Of a stretch of DNA of 6,477 bases, positions 1 through 5,763 are shown one piece after another. The stretch is taken from positions 1-6,477 of the forward strand of contig JBOFCS010000068.1 of NCBI GenBank assembly GCA_051646185.1, in the 5' to 3' direction. A model generated the notes under the pieces. The model had not been told where the DNA came from, searched no databases, and saw only the letters and a program-made list of their open reading frames with translations. The position numbers and the translations under genes are program-made. The stretch's first letter is position 1. Every line of letters starts with the position of its first letter. Origin of the DNA: JBOFCS01 sp051646185 (GTDB taxonomy: Bacteria > Actinomycetota > Actinomycetes > Mycobacteriales > Mycobacteriaceae).

Positions 1-186
1 GGAAGTGGGCTGCTTGTGAGACCTTTATCTGCATTTTCTTTAACTAAGGCGCTTCATCGTATTCTTGAAGAGCCAGCATTTCGGCGGTCCGCGAAACTTG
101 CTGCCGACAGCAGTGTGTTAGTAGAAGATCCCGTTGCCGTGTGCCATCGAGTTCTTCGTGAAAAACAACTTAACACGAGGGTTTAG
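1..186 (+). CDS. C-terminal end of a protein, possibly a GT-B (UGT/MGT-like) glycosyltransferase
   Basis: Frame 1 is open from the first base to a TAG stop at 184-186, giving 61 residues of a gene whose start lies outside the window. The peptide begins GSGLLVRPLSAFSLTKALHR and goes on to a helical stretch with EEPAFRRSAKLAAD and then DPVAVCHRVL. A glycine-rich strand, a segment that assigns a residue range to an L-x-x-A-L-x-x-I-L helix, then a helix ending in A-x-x-L-A-A and a closing D-P-x-x-A helix is how UDP-glycosyltransferases of the macrolide-glycosyltransferase type usually end. From established knowledge, M. tuberculosis carries a putative transferase of this type (Rv2739c) just before the DUF3046 gene and recA, so position supports the idea. 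The catalytic part is not in view, so the product call is tentative; that this is the end of a real gene is more secure. Confidence 0.5.
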   Translation, partial: GSGLLVRPLSAFSLTKALHRILEEPAFRRSAKLAADSSVLVEDPVAVCHRVLREKQLNTRV

Positions 187-228
187 GGGTTCGATAGGCC
201 GCTGTTCTGTGCGGGAAATTGCAAAGGC

Positions 229-234
229 TACCGT
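229..234 (+). promoter_or_regulatory. Putative -10 element (TACCGT) for a leaderless DUF3046 transcript
   Basis: TACCGT fits the actinobacterial -10 consensus TAnnnT and occupies exactly -12 to -7 relative to the GTG at 241. Transcription would therefore start on the start codon. No convincing -35 hexamer is visible at the usual distance, and no strong Shine-Dalgarno site precedes the GTG. The same geometry recurs before gluA and miaB. Confidence 0.5.
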
Positions 235-240
235 AGGCAA

Positions 241-435
241 GTGCGGTTGACGGAATTTTATGAACTGGTCTTGGCTGAGTTTGGCCAGGTTTATGGCGAT
301 TCCTTACTGCGCGACCATGCACTTTTGGCGGTCTCGGGGAAGACTGCGTTACAGGCTATTGAGGCGGGCCATGAGCCACGAGAAGTCTGGCGCGCGTTAT
401 GCGCAGACTTTGACATTCCGCGCGAGCGTTGGTGA
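241..435 (+). CDS. DUF3046 family protein
   Basis: A 64-residue protein of unknown function, recognised as the small DUF3046 family that is restricted to Actinomycetota and typically sits directly upstream of recA. The family hallmarks are present: an MRLTEF start, an F-G-x-x-Y segment, RDH at about residues 25-27, a G-K/R-T-A-x-x-A-x-x-A-G stretch around 33-43, and P-R-x-V-W-R-A-L-C at about 46-54, ending in IPRERW. The length matches the family. GTG at 241 is chosen because the conserved MRLTEF begins exactly there and no ATG, GTG or TTG lies upstream in frame before the preceding gene. A short AGG at 235-237 is too close to serve as a good ribosome site, so the mRNA is probably leaderless. 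There are 54 bases between the upstream stop and this start, and recA follows 226 bases later from its own promoters. No signal peptide or membrane segment is seen, so it should be cytoplasmic. Its role is unknown; linkage to recA suggests but does not prove a DNA-repair connection. Confidence 0.88.
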   Translation: MRLTEFYELVLAEFGQVYGDSLLRDHALLAVSGKTALQAIEAGHEPREVWRALCADFDIPRERW

Positions 436-467
436 TTTTTGATTTCGGCGTGTCGAACCGTCAATAT

Positions 468-495
468 TTGCATCGAACACGTGTTCGGGTACAGT
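468..495 (+). promoter_or_regulatory. LexA-controlled recA promoter (upstream promoter)
   Basis: A possible -35 TTGCAT (468-473) and a -10 TACAGT (490-495, TAnnnT type) are separated by 16 bases, and the SOS box fills that spacer. RNA polymerase and LexA could not bind together, as expected of a LexA-repressed promoter. Transcription would start near 502, leaving a leader of about 160 bases before recA. The -35 match is partial; the assignment rests mainly on the operator position. Confidence 0.55.
473..488 (+). promoter_or_regulatory. LexA operator (SOS box)
   Basis: TCGAACACGTGTTCGG agrees with the Gram-positive/actinobacterial SOS box TCGAAC-N4-GTTCGA at every fixed position except the last base (G instead of A). 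It forms an almost perfect inverted repeat centred between 480 and 481 and lies upstream of recA, the classic LexA target. A lone TCGAAC half-site lies exactly 20 bases upstream at 453-458. Confidence 0.88.
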
Positions 496-551
496 GGTAT
501 TTTGTTCAACGAAGTGCGAATTAATTAAATGTCAGATTGTTGGTATCAGTT

Positions 552-574
552 TTGTCGGTACCTCATTCTACGGT
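552..574 (+). promoter_or_regulatory. PafBC/RecA-NDp-type damage-inducible recA promoter
   Basis: TTGTCGGTA (552-560), eight bases, then TACGGT (569-574) matches the mycobacterial LexA/RecA-independent damage promoter tTGTCRgtg-N8-TAnnnT at all strongly conserved positions and at the exact spacing; only the last weak g of the first block is an a. In mycobacteria this motif is activated by the PafBC regulator. Transcription should start near 581, giving a recA leader of about 80 bases. Whether this organism encodes PafBC cannot be seen here. Confidence 0.72.
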
Positions 575-615
575 GGTAGTTAAGTCGGACAACCGAGAAC
601 AGGCTTCAGCGTAGA

Positions 616-633
616 CCCGCAATTGCGAGCGGG
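616..633 (+). other. Small hairpin in the recA leader
   Basis: CCCGC (616-620) can pair with GCGGG (629-633) around an eight-base loop. An overlapping alternative, GGGC (631-634) with GCCC (638-641), would compete with it. Both lie a short way upstream of the recA ribosome site. The stems are short, no U run follows, and no known riboswitch is recognised. Confidence 0.25.
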
Positions 634-651
634 CAGCGCCCCGAATGAATT

Positions 652-655
652 GGAG
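652..655 (+). promoter_or_regulatory. recA ribosome binding site
   Basis: GGAG ends six bases before the ATG at 662. This spacing decides the start codon in favour of 662 over the in-frame TTG at 623. Confidence 0.75.
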
Positions 656-661
656 ATCATC

Positions 662-1699
662 ATGGCAGCGGCACCGGATCGCGATAAGGCACTTGACCTA
701 GCTCTAGCGCAGATTGATAAGAACTTTGGTAAGGGTTCGGTGATGCGTTTAGGCGAAGAGGTTCGCCAGCCCATTGCTGTTATCCCAACTGGATCAATAG
801 CTTTGGATGTCGCCCTTGGTATTGGGGGGTTGCCGCGCGGACGTGTTGTAGAAATTTACGGGCCGGAATCTTCGGGTAAAACCACAGTTGCATTGCACGC
901 TGTGGCAAATGCTCAGCGAGCCGGTGGTATTGCTGCTTTTATTGATGCTGAACATGCACTTGATCCCGATTATGCCCAAAAATTGGGTGTGGATACAGAT
1001 GCTTTGCTCGTTTCACAGCCAGACACAGGGGAGCAGGCTCTGGAAATTGCAGATATGTTGATTCGCTCAGGGGCTCTTGACATTCTTGTTATTGACTCAG
1101 TAGCCGCCTTAGTTCCTCGGGCAGAAATTGAAGGGGAGATGGGTGACAGTCATGTTGGGTTGCAGGCTCGTTTGATGAGTCAGGCTTTGCGTAAGATGAC
1201 GGGTGCTTTAAGTAATTCAGGTACCACAGCTATTTTCATTAATCAGTTGCGTGAAAAAATTGGTGTTATGTTTGGTTCTCCCGAAACTACAACGGGTGGT
1301 AAGGCATTAAAGTTTTATTCCTCAGTTCGTTTGGATGTTCGTCGTATTGAAACCTTAAAAGATGGTACTGATGCGGTGGGTAACCGTACTCGGGTCAAAG
1401 TAGTTAAAAACAAGGTTGCACCGCCCTTTAAACAGGCTGAGTTTGACATTCTTTATGGCAAGGGAATCAGTAAAGAAGGCTCTATAATTGATATGGGTGT
1501 AGAACACGGATTTATCCGTAAGTCTGGTTCATGGTTTACCTATGAAGGTGATCAGATGGGGCAAGGTAAGGAAAATGCTCGTAAGTATTTGCTGGAGAAC
1601 AGTGAAATACGGGATGAGATAGAAAAGAAAATCAAGGAGAAGTTAGGAATTGGTGCTGTCCTTACTGACGATATCGTTCCCACTCCGGTTGATTTTTAA
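662..1699 (+). CDS. recA: Recombinase RecA
   Basis: RecA forms ATP-dependent filaments on single-stranded DNA, performs homologous pairing and strand exchange, and stimulates LexA self-cleavage in the SOS response. The protein is 345 residues, normal for the family. Visible motifs are Walker A GPESSGKTT (67-75), the catalytic glutamate in DAEHA (E97), Walker B ILVID (141-145), DNA loop L1 around EGEMGDSHVG (157-166), and loop L2 with NQLREKIGVMFGSPETTTGG (194-213), which includes the ATP-sensing glutamine at 195. The C-terminal domain is complete and mildly acidic near its end. There is no intein, unlike M. tuberculosis RecA. The start is the ATG at 662 because GGAG precedes it by six bases and MAAAPDR-x-KAL is the usual actinobacterial N-terminus; an in-frame TTG at 623 would add 13 unlikely residues. 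Two damage-responsive promoters lie upstream, and a hairpin terminator follows before recX. It is an ordinary, intact recA. Confidence 0.99.
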   Translation: MAAAPDRDKALDLALAQIDKNFGKGSVMRLGEEVRQPIAVIPTGSIALDVALGIGGLPRGRVVEIYGPESSGKTTVALHAVANAQRAGGIAAFIDAEHALDPDYAQKLGVDTDALLVSQPDTGEQALEIADMLIRSGALDILVIDSVAALVPRAEIEGEMGDSHVGLQARLMSQALRKMTGALSNSGTTAIFINQLREKIGVMFGSPETTTGGKALKFYSSVRLDVRRIETLKDGTDAVGNRTRVKVVKNKVAPPFKQAEFDILYGKGISKEGSIIDMGVEHGFIRKSGSWFTYEGDQMGQGKENARKYLLENSEIRDEIEKKIKEKLGIGAVLTDDIVPTPVDF

Positions 1700-1704
1700 C
1701 ATAA

Positions 1705-1717
1705 GAGACATGGTCTC
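1705..1717 (+). repeat. Short inverted repeat just after recA
   Basis: GAGAC-ATG-GTCTC forms a five-base-pair palindrome beginning six bases after the recA stop codon. The stem is short and is not followed by a T run, so it is probably not a terminator; it might help stabilise the 3' end of the recA message. Confidence 0.3.
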
Positions 1718-1751
1718 GCTAAAACTCCGTGGCACTTGTTGTTACGGCTAG

Positions 1752-1800
1752 ATTCGTCCTGGTGCTCTCCTTCTTCGAGCATCGGGACGAATTTTATCTT
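1752..1800 (+). terminator. Rho-independent terminator between recA and recX
   Basis: The arm ATTCGTCCTGGTGCTC (1752-1767) pairs along all 16 positions with GAGCATCGGGACGAAT (1777-1792), allowing two G-U wobbles, around a nine-base loop. It is followed by a T-rich tract, TTTATCTT. This is the strongest hairpin I see in the window. It should end most recA transcripts, with read-through feeding recX at a lower level, as is known for the E. coli recA-recX terminator. Confidence 0.85.
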
Positions 1801-1838
1801 TGATGGCCAGATGAGTGATGCATAAAGTCTATAGTTGC

Positions 1839-1845
1839 AGGAGGT
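1839..1845 (+). promoter_or_regulatory. Strong recX ribosome binding site
   Basis: AGGAGGT is a near-perfect Shine-Dalgarno sequence, six bases before the ATG at 1852. It is the best ribosome site in the window and fixes the recX start. Confidence 0.85.
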
Positions 1846-1851
1846 AAGAGA

Positions 1852-2376
1852 ATGGTTGAAGACCGGAGCTTAAAGTTGGAAAATGAGGCTCAAGAAGTAT
1901 GTCTTCGGATGCTTGCCGATCGGGCTAGAAGTTATGCTGAATTAGTCCAAAGGCTGGAAACTAAAGGTTTTACCGCAGCAGTCATACAGAAGGTTCTTGA
2001 TCGACTCGCCACAGCGGGATTGGTCAATGATGCTGATTTTGCTGAGCAATGGGTGCTATCGCGGCATACCTATTCAGGTAAAGGAAAGCGGGCATTGGCG
2101 GTGGAGTTAAAAAATAAAGGAATATCCGAGGAGCATTCATGCGCCGCGCTCAATCTTATTGATAGTGAATCAGAAAGAGCTCGTGCTCAAGAATTAGTGA
2201 ATAAAAAAATGCGAACAATGACCCTGCAGTTAGTCGATTCTGGTGAGCGAAACAAGGCCATTCGACGACTTGTCTCCATGCTCGCTCGGCGAGGGTACTC
2301 TTCTGCCCTGGCATTTGAGGTAGTCAAATCTGAATTATCAAGTTATGACATAGAAATAGAAGAAAATATGGCATAG
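1852..2376 (+). CDS. recX: Regulatory protein RecX
   Basis: RecX binds within the RecA filament groove, blocks filament growth and inhibits RecA ATPase and coprotease activity; it acts in the cytoplasm. The 174-residue length is typical. Three tandem three-helix repeats are visible: residues about 13-50 (CLRML with Y-A-E-L-x-x-R-L-x-x-K-G-F), about 58-100 (D-A-D-F-A-E-Q-W-V-x-S-R, then G-K-G-x-R-A-L-x-x-E-L-x-x-K-G-I, the most diagnostic block), and about 132-162 (KAIRRLVSMLARRGYSSALA). The ATG at 1852 follows an AGGAGGT site by six bases, and the stop is TAG. It lies 152 bases behind recA, beyond a terminator, so it is expressed by read-through or from a weak promoter of its own; TATAGT at 1830-1835 resembles a -10 but lacks a well-spaced -35. 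It converges with gluD, leaving 22 bases between the stop codons. Confidence 0.95.
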   Translation: MVEDRSLKLENEAQEVCLRMLADRARSYAELVQRLETKGFTAAVIQKVLDRLATAGLVNDADFAEQWVLSRHTYSGKGKRALAVELKNKGISEEHSCAALNLIDSESERARAQELVNKKMRTMTLQLVDSGERNKAIRRLVSMLARRGYSSALAFEVVKSELSSYDIEIEENMA

Positions 2377-2392
2377 GAAGTATGGTGATGTG

Positions 2393-2406
2393 CCAACTTT
2401 AGTTGG
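2393..2406. repeat. Small inverted repeat at the recX/gluD convergence
   Basis: CCAACTTTAGTTGG is a perfect palindrome that overlaps the gluD stop codon. It could form a stem of at most five or six pairs in either transcript, with no GC-rich core and no T run. It is a poor terminator, yet it is the only symmetric element in this junction. Confidence 0.3.
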
Positions 2407-3352
2407 GGTGTATTGCCGTACCTGGCCCATCAACAGCGCTAGCCGGTGCATGAGAAGCGGCAATCGCTGAAAAAATTCCTGTGTCAGTATCACCTTTAGG
2501 TTGGGCAGCGTCCGGGATAATTGTTGTTCCTTGGGTTCGCCTTGTTTTGAGGCGTCTTTCCAACCACGTCGCAAAGGTGCTGAGGGCAAGGTTAATAACA
2601 ATCATAATAATTGCAACAATGATTAACGATACAAAGACATTACGGTAGTTGACGCCTGCTAATCGTCCACTGCGAACAACTTCAACATAACCAATGACGT
2701 AGCCAAGAGCAGAATCTTTTAGTGCTACCACCATCTGCGACACTAAAGCGGGAAGCATAACTGAGACAGCTTGGGGTAGCAGGATGATACGCATTATTTG
2801 CGATTTTCTTAAACCAAGCGCTGAAGCAGCCTCTGATTGCCCTGAAGATAGGGACTGGATTCCAGATCTAACAATCTCCGCCATTACTGAGCCATTGTAG
2901 AGAGTGAGGGCAACGACCACAGCTGTTAATGTCAAAAAACTAGGTGGAATTGCGCTATACAGGGCAAATGCTTGGTACAGAAAAATCATCAAGATGAGTA
3001 CCGGAGTGGACCGGAAAATTTCGACCACAAAACCTGAGATACCCCGAATGAAGCGATGATCGGATAATCGAGCAACTCCAAAAATTGCTCCAAATGTTAA
3101 TGAAGCAATAATGGATAAGGCAGCGGCAACAATAGTTCCCTGCAATCCAGGGAGAATGTACGTTGCCCAAAAGTTGGATTCAATAAGGGGATGCCATTTC
3201 TGGCTGGTGAGTTGCCCTTTATCTGCTAGCGCTAGAGTCACGTAGGCTAGAACTAAAGCCAATGCTAGTAAAGAAATAATTGAAATTATTTTATTGCGCC
3301 GAAGGGTAACGGGCCCAGGGGTGTCATAAAGAACGGATGCGCGATTAGTCAT
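2399..3352 (-). CDS. gluD: Glutamate ABC transporter, permease GluD
   Basis: An inner-membrane permease of the His/Glu/Gln/Arg (HAAT) family that pairs with GluC to form the translocation path. The protein is 317 residues. A hydrophobic segment at about 21-43 is followed by a periplasmic stretch (W53-H54-P55) and then the permease domain from about 64 to 270 with several membrane spans. The EAA coupling loop that contacts the ATPase is visible at about 159-195: A-E-I-V-R-S-G-I, then GQSEAASALG (171-180), then LLPQA (191-195). The ATG at 3352 overlaps the gluC stop as ATGA, a sign of translational coupling; an in-frame TTG at 3382 is rejected. After ERRLKTRR the protein carries a hydrophilic tail of about 45 residues rich in Ala, Pro, Gly and Asp, longer than I would expect for this family. 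It is the last gene of the gluABCD cluster and converges on recX. Glutamate specificity is inferred from close similarity of the whole cluster to the corynebacterial system. Confidence 0.9.
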   Translation of the reverse strand: MTNRASVLYDTPGPVTLRRNKIISIISLLALALVLAYVTLALADKGQLTSQKWHPLIESNFWATYILPGLQGTIVAAALSIIASLTFGAIFGVARLSDHRFIRGISGFVVEIFRSTPVLILMIFLYQAFALYSAIPPSFLTLTAVVVALTLYNGSVMAEIVRSGIQSLSSGQSEAASALGLRKSQIMRIILLPQAVSVMLPALVSQMVVALKDSALGYVIGYVEVVRSGRLAGVNYRNVFVSLIIVAIIMIVINLALSTFATWLERRLKTRRTQGTTIIPDAAQPKGDTDTGIFSAIAASHAPASAVDGPGTAIHPN

Positions 3353-4035
3353 CTTTTTACCGCCAATTTGTTGCCAAGCCAACCGAATAAGAGCCCGGTA
3401 GGTAATGTCAGAATCATAAAGCTGATGGCAATAATGCCAAAGACCGTAAATATCTGGTCCGCTTCGTTCTCCAACATAGTTTTCATAATTGCTGAAGCTT
3501 CAGCAACACCAATCACCGAAGCAAGTGTGGTATTTCTTGTTAACGCAATTAAAATGCTGCCAAGGGGGGCAATGACAGCGCGAAAAGCCTGAGGCAGCAC
3601 AATCAATGAGAGATTCTGGGTAAATGTAAACCCCAGTGCTCTTGCCGCTTCAGCCTGGCCTAGTGGGACGGTATTGATCCCTGATCGTAAGGACTCGCAG
3701 ACAAAAGCAGCGGTGTACGCGGAAAATCCAAGTACTGCTAATCGAAAATTGCTGTCAATGATGAAGGTCGGTGAATCTTTACTTGCCATCGTTAATCCTA
3801 ATGTGCCAGCCAAACCAAACGAGCACAAAAGAATGATCAAGGTCAGGGGAGTGTTACGTACGATATTGACGTACAAAGCACCAAAAGTTCGTAAGGTAGG
3901 TACCGGGGAGACACGCATGCCAGCCAGGATTGTCCCCCAGATTAAAGAAGCAGCTGCGGAAAGTACCGTCAGTTTAATTGTCATCCAGAAGGCACGGAAA
4001 ATATCATCAGAATAGGTTTCGTAAAGGTGACTCAT
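3349..4035 (-). CDS. gluC: Glutamate ABC transporter, permease GluC
   Basis: Integral-membrane partner of GluD in an amino-acid importer. The protein has 228 residues, the same length as I recall for Corynebacterium glutamicum GluC. The family's opening pattern (A-F-W-M-T-I-K-L-T at 15-23) is followed by I-V-R-N-T-P-L-T-L (58-66), a hallmark of HAAT permeases, and by the EAA coupling loop at about 114-150 (C-E-S-L-R-S-G-I-N-T-V, then GQAEAARALG, ending V-L-P-Q-A). About five hydrophobic spans are visible, including one near 205-220. The start at 4035 is preferred: its ATG overlaps the gluB stop as TAATG, GGAGG lies 12 bases upstream, and the resulting length fits the family. An ATG at 4047 (MYEI...) directly abuts that GGAGG and leaves no spacing for ribosome use. 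The stop overlaps the gluD start by four bases. Confidence 0.92.
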   Translation of the reverse strand: MSHLYETYSDDIFRAFWMTIKLTVLSAAASLIWGTILAGMRVSPVPTLRTFGALYVNIVRNTPLTLIILLCSFGLAGTLGLTMASKDSPTFIIDSNFRLAVLGFSAYTAAFVCESLRSGINTVPLGQAEAARALGFTFTQNLSLIVLPQAFRAVIAPLGSILIALTRNTTLASVIGVAEASAIMKTMLENEADQIFTVFGIIAISFMILTLPTGLLFGWLGNKLAVKR

Positions 4036-4952
4036 TATCTCGTACATCCTCCACTGATAGGGCCGGGTACTTGGCGTGCGTCTTTAATCAGTGCAGGACT
4101 GACGGGGGTAGCGCGAATGACCTGTGGTGGGCAGGGGAGTGGAAAACCTGAATTACCTAGTGCCTCTTGCAAGGCCCGCTGCCAGGAACCGTCAGCAATC
4201 ATCTTTTCGATGGCATCGTTAATTTTTGTTTTGGCTTCTTGATGTCCTTGTGAAATGCCAATTCCGTAATTTTCTATGCTAAACGGCTTGCCAACAACTT
4301 TGTAGTCGCCAGGGTATTGTGCGGCAAAACCAGCCAGAATGATGTCATCAGTAGTTAAGGCATCAATTGTTTTATTAAACAATGCCTCAACACACGATGA
4401 GTAACTATCGTATTCTTGCAGCTGAACATCTTTGGCGTACTTATCTTTTACTTTCTGCGCTGAGGTCGAACCGGTTACTGAACATAATCTTTTATTACCG
4501 TTCAGTGATTCTGGCCCAGTTATTTCGGTTTCATCGGAACGGACTAAGAGGGATTGTCCGGCAATATAGTAGGGACCGGCAAAATCGATAATGGCTTCGC
4601 GCTTTGCGCTAATAGAGTAAGTAGCAGCAATAAAATCTACTTGGCCATTGCGGAGCAGATTCTCGCGTTGAGCCGAGGGCGCTTCAACCCATTCAATTTT
4701 AGTGGCTCCAAGGTAGTTCGCTACATACTGGGCAACGGCTACATCAAATCCACGATAGGTTCCGTTGGGTAACCGCAGCCCTAAACCTGGTTGATCGAAC
4801 TTAATACCAATGGTTAAGGTGCCACCTGCTGCGCTGAGTAATGGATCCTTAGGTTCGCGGGTGCCGCAGGCGCTGCTAAGGCTTAACATAATAAAGAAAA
4901 TGGCCAACAGCGCCGTTAATCTTAGGCTGGTGGCAGATCTTAGATTCGCCAT
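4035..4952 (-). CDS. gluB: Glutamate-binding lipoprotein GluB (family 3 solute-binding protein)
   Basis: The extracytoplasmic substrate-capture subunit, anchored to the outer face of the membrane by a lipidated cysteine. It has 305 residues. A signal peptide with R6/R11 and the hydrophobic run LTALLAIFFIMLSL ends in a lipobox-like L-S-S-A-C, with the lipidated Cys at 29. The mature part has the two-lobed family 3 fold: I-G-I-K-F-D-Q-P-G-L-G (48-58), G-F-D-V-A-V-A-Q-Y (68-76), then D-F-I-A-A-T-Y-S-I (106-114). The stretch LCSVTGSTSAQKVKD...QLQEYDSYSSCVEAL (156-191) contains Cys157 and Cys187, which probably form a conserved disulfide, and matches the corynebacterial protein closely. A proline-rich C-terminal extension from about 269 adds Cys274 and Cys303. 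The gene begins three bases after the gluA stop, with only a weak ribosome site, so translation is probably coupled to gluA. Glutamate is the likely ligand by homology, though a related amino acid cannot be excluded. Confidence 0.93.
   Translation of the reverse strand: MANLRSATSLRLTALLAIFFIMLSLSSACGTREPKDPLLSAAGGTLTIGIKFDQPGLGLRLPNGTYRGFDVAVAQYVANYLGATKIEWVEAPSAQRENLLRNGQVDFIAATYSISAKREAIIDFAGPYYIAGQSLLVRSDETEITGPESLNGNKRLCSVTGSTSAQKVKDKYAKDVQLQEYDSYSSCVEALFNKTIDALTTDDIILAGFAAQYPGDYKVVGKPFSIENYGIGISQGHQEAKTKINDAIEKMIADGSWQRALQEALGNSGFPLPCPPQVIRATPVSPALIKDARQVPGPISGGCTR
4048..4052 (-). promoter_or_regulatory. gluC ribosome binding site inside gluB
   Basis: GGAGG on the minus strand sits within the last gluB codons. 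It is 12 bases from the gluC ATG at 4035 and zero bases from the alternative ATG at 4047. The distance is longer than ideal for 4035 but unusable for 4047, which decides the start. Confidence 0.6.
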
Positions 4953-4955
4953 AGC

Positions 4956-5714
4956 TTAGTGTCCCAGGATTTTGCCAAGGAAATCCTTGGCACGTGTTGA
5001 GGAGGGGTTAGTGAAAAAGGTATCAGGATCGGAATCTTCGATCACAGCGCCTTCGGCCATGAAAATAACGCGATCAGCAGCTTTACGAGCAAAGCCCATT
5101 TCATGGGTGACGACGAGCATCGTCATCCCTTCCTTAGCGAGATCGGTCATCACGTCAAGAACTTCGTTCACCATCTCGGGGTCAAGTGCTGACGTTGGTT
5201 CATCAAAGAGCATCACCTTGGGGTTCATCGCTAAAGATCGAGCGATTGCCACCCGTTGTTGTTGTCCTCCAGAGAGCTGAGCAGGATATTTCTGCGCTTG
5301 GTTGGCAATTCCGACCCGATCAAGAAGAGCTAAGGCCTCATCTCTGGCCTGTTCTTTCTTCTTTTTTCGAACCTTCATTGGAGCAAGCATGACGTTATCA
5401 AGGATAGTTTTGTGGGCAAAGAGGTTAAACGATTGAAAGACCATCCCCACATCGGCTCGTAGTCTTGCCAGTGCTTTACCTTCTGAAGGCAGGGCCATAC
5501 CGTCTATGGTGATTGCTCCACTATCAATTGCCTCGAGCCGATTGATAGTGCGGCAGAGAGTTGATTTACCAGAACCTGAGGGGCCTAACACTACAACAAC
5601 CTGCCCGGCCGGTATCTCGAGATCAATGTTTTTGAGAACATGGAGCGCACCAAAGTGTTTGTCCACCGACTTCAGCACAATCATCGGCACTGGATCGCCC
5701 TTAGGGTTAGTCAT
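4956..5714 (-). CDS. gluA: Glutamate ABC transporter, ATP-binding subunit GluA
   Basis: The cytoplasmic ATPase that powers the GluB-GluC-GluD importer. It has 252 residues with every nucleotide-binding motif intact: an A-loop aromatic near F21, Walker A GPSGSGKST (44-52), Q-loop Q94 in M-V-F-Q-S-F-N-L-F, signature LSGGQQQRVAIARSLA (147-162), Walker B VMLFDE (167-172) with catalytic E172, D-loop SALD (175-178) and the switch histidine H204 in V-T-H-E-M-G-F. The segment L-G-P-S-G-S-G-K-S-T-L-C-R-T-I-N-R-L-E and the C-terminal F-F-T-N-P-x-S-x-R-A-K-D-F-L-G-K-I-L are nearly the same as in corynebacterial GluA. ATG 5714 is chosen because a TAAGCT -10 element sits at -12 to -7 from it, predicting a leaderless message; the next in-frame ATG at 5684 would remove ten residues and cannot be ruled out. 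First gene of a four-gene operon, divergent from miaB. Confidence 0.95.
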   Translation of the reverse strand: MTNPKGDPVPMIVLKSVDKHFGALHVLKNIDLEIPAGQVVVVLGPSGSGKSTLCRTINRLEAIDSGAITIDGMALPSEGKALARLRADVGMVFQSFNLFAHKTILDNVMLAPMKVRKKKKEQARDEALALLDRVGIANQAQKYPAQLSGGQQQRVAIARSLAMNPKVMLFDEPTSALDPEMVNEVLDVMTDLAKEGMTMLVVTHEMGFARKAADRVIFMAEGAVIEDSDPDTFFTNPSSTRAKDFLGKILGH

Positions 5715-5720
5715 GAACAG

Positions 5721-5726
5721 AGCTTA
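5721..5726 (-). promoter_or_regulatory. Putative -10 element (TAAGCT) for leaderless gluABCD mRNA
   Basis: On the minus strand, TAAGCT (TAnnnT type) lies at exactly -12 to -7 from the gluA ATG at 5714, so transcription would begin at the A of the ATG. No Shine-Dalgarno site is seen in front of this start, and no good -35 hexamer is found at 16-18 bases. Confidence 0.5.
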
Positions 5727-5763
5727 AGCCCAAAAAAGGTTTCTGGTTCCCAATTCGGACCCA

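Noticed and set aside
291..509. Minus-strand open frame of 72 codons across DUF3046
   Set aside because: It lies opposite a recognised family gene and the SOS box, and its translation has no recognisable domain.
502..530. Possible third recA promoter (TTGTTC, 17 bases, TTAAAT)
   Set aside because: Only 3 of 6 and 4 of 6 matches to the hexamers, and the two flanking promoters are far better supported.
623..661. Alternative recA start at TTG 623, adding 13 residues
   Set aside because: The added peptide is not typical of RecA, overlaps the leader hairpin region, and the GGAG site at 652-655 is correctly spaced for ATG 662.
662..1699. Intein in recA
   Set aside because: The RecA motifs run through without interruption and the protein is of normal length, so no intein is present.
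1800..1835. Possible recX promoter (TTGATG with CATAAA or TATAGT)
   Set aside because: The spacers would be 15 or 24 bases, both outside the normal range; it may be weak or unused.
3353..3382. Alternative gluD start at TTG 3382
   Set aside because: It would overlap gluC by 34 bases. The ATG at 3352 forms the usual ATGA overlap with the gluC stop.
4036..4047. Alternative gluC start at ATG 4047
   Set aside because: GGAGG directly touches this ATG, leaving no spacing. Starting at 4035 gives TAATG coupling and the expected 228-residue length.
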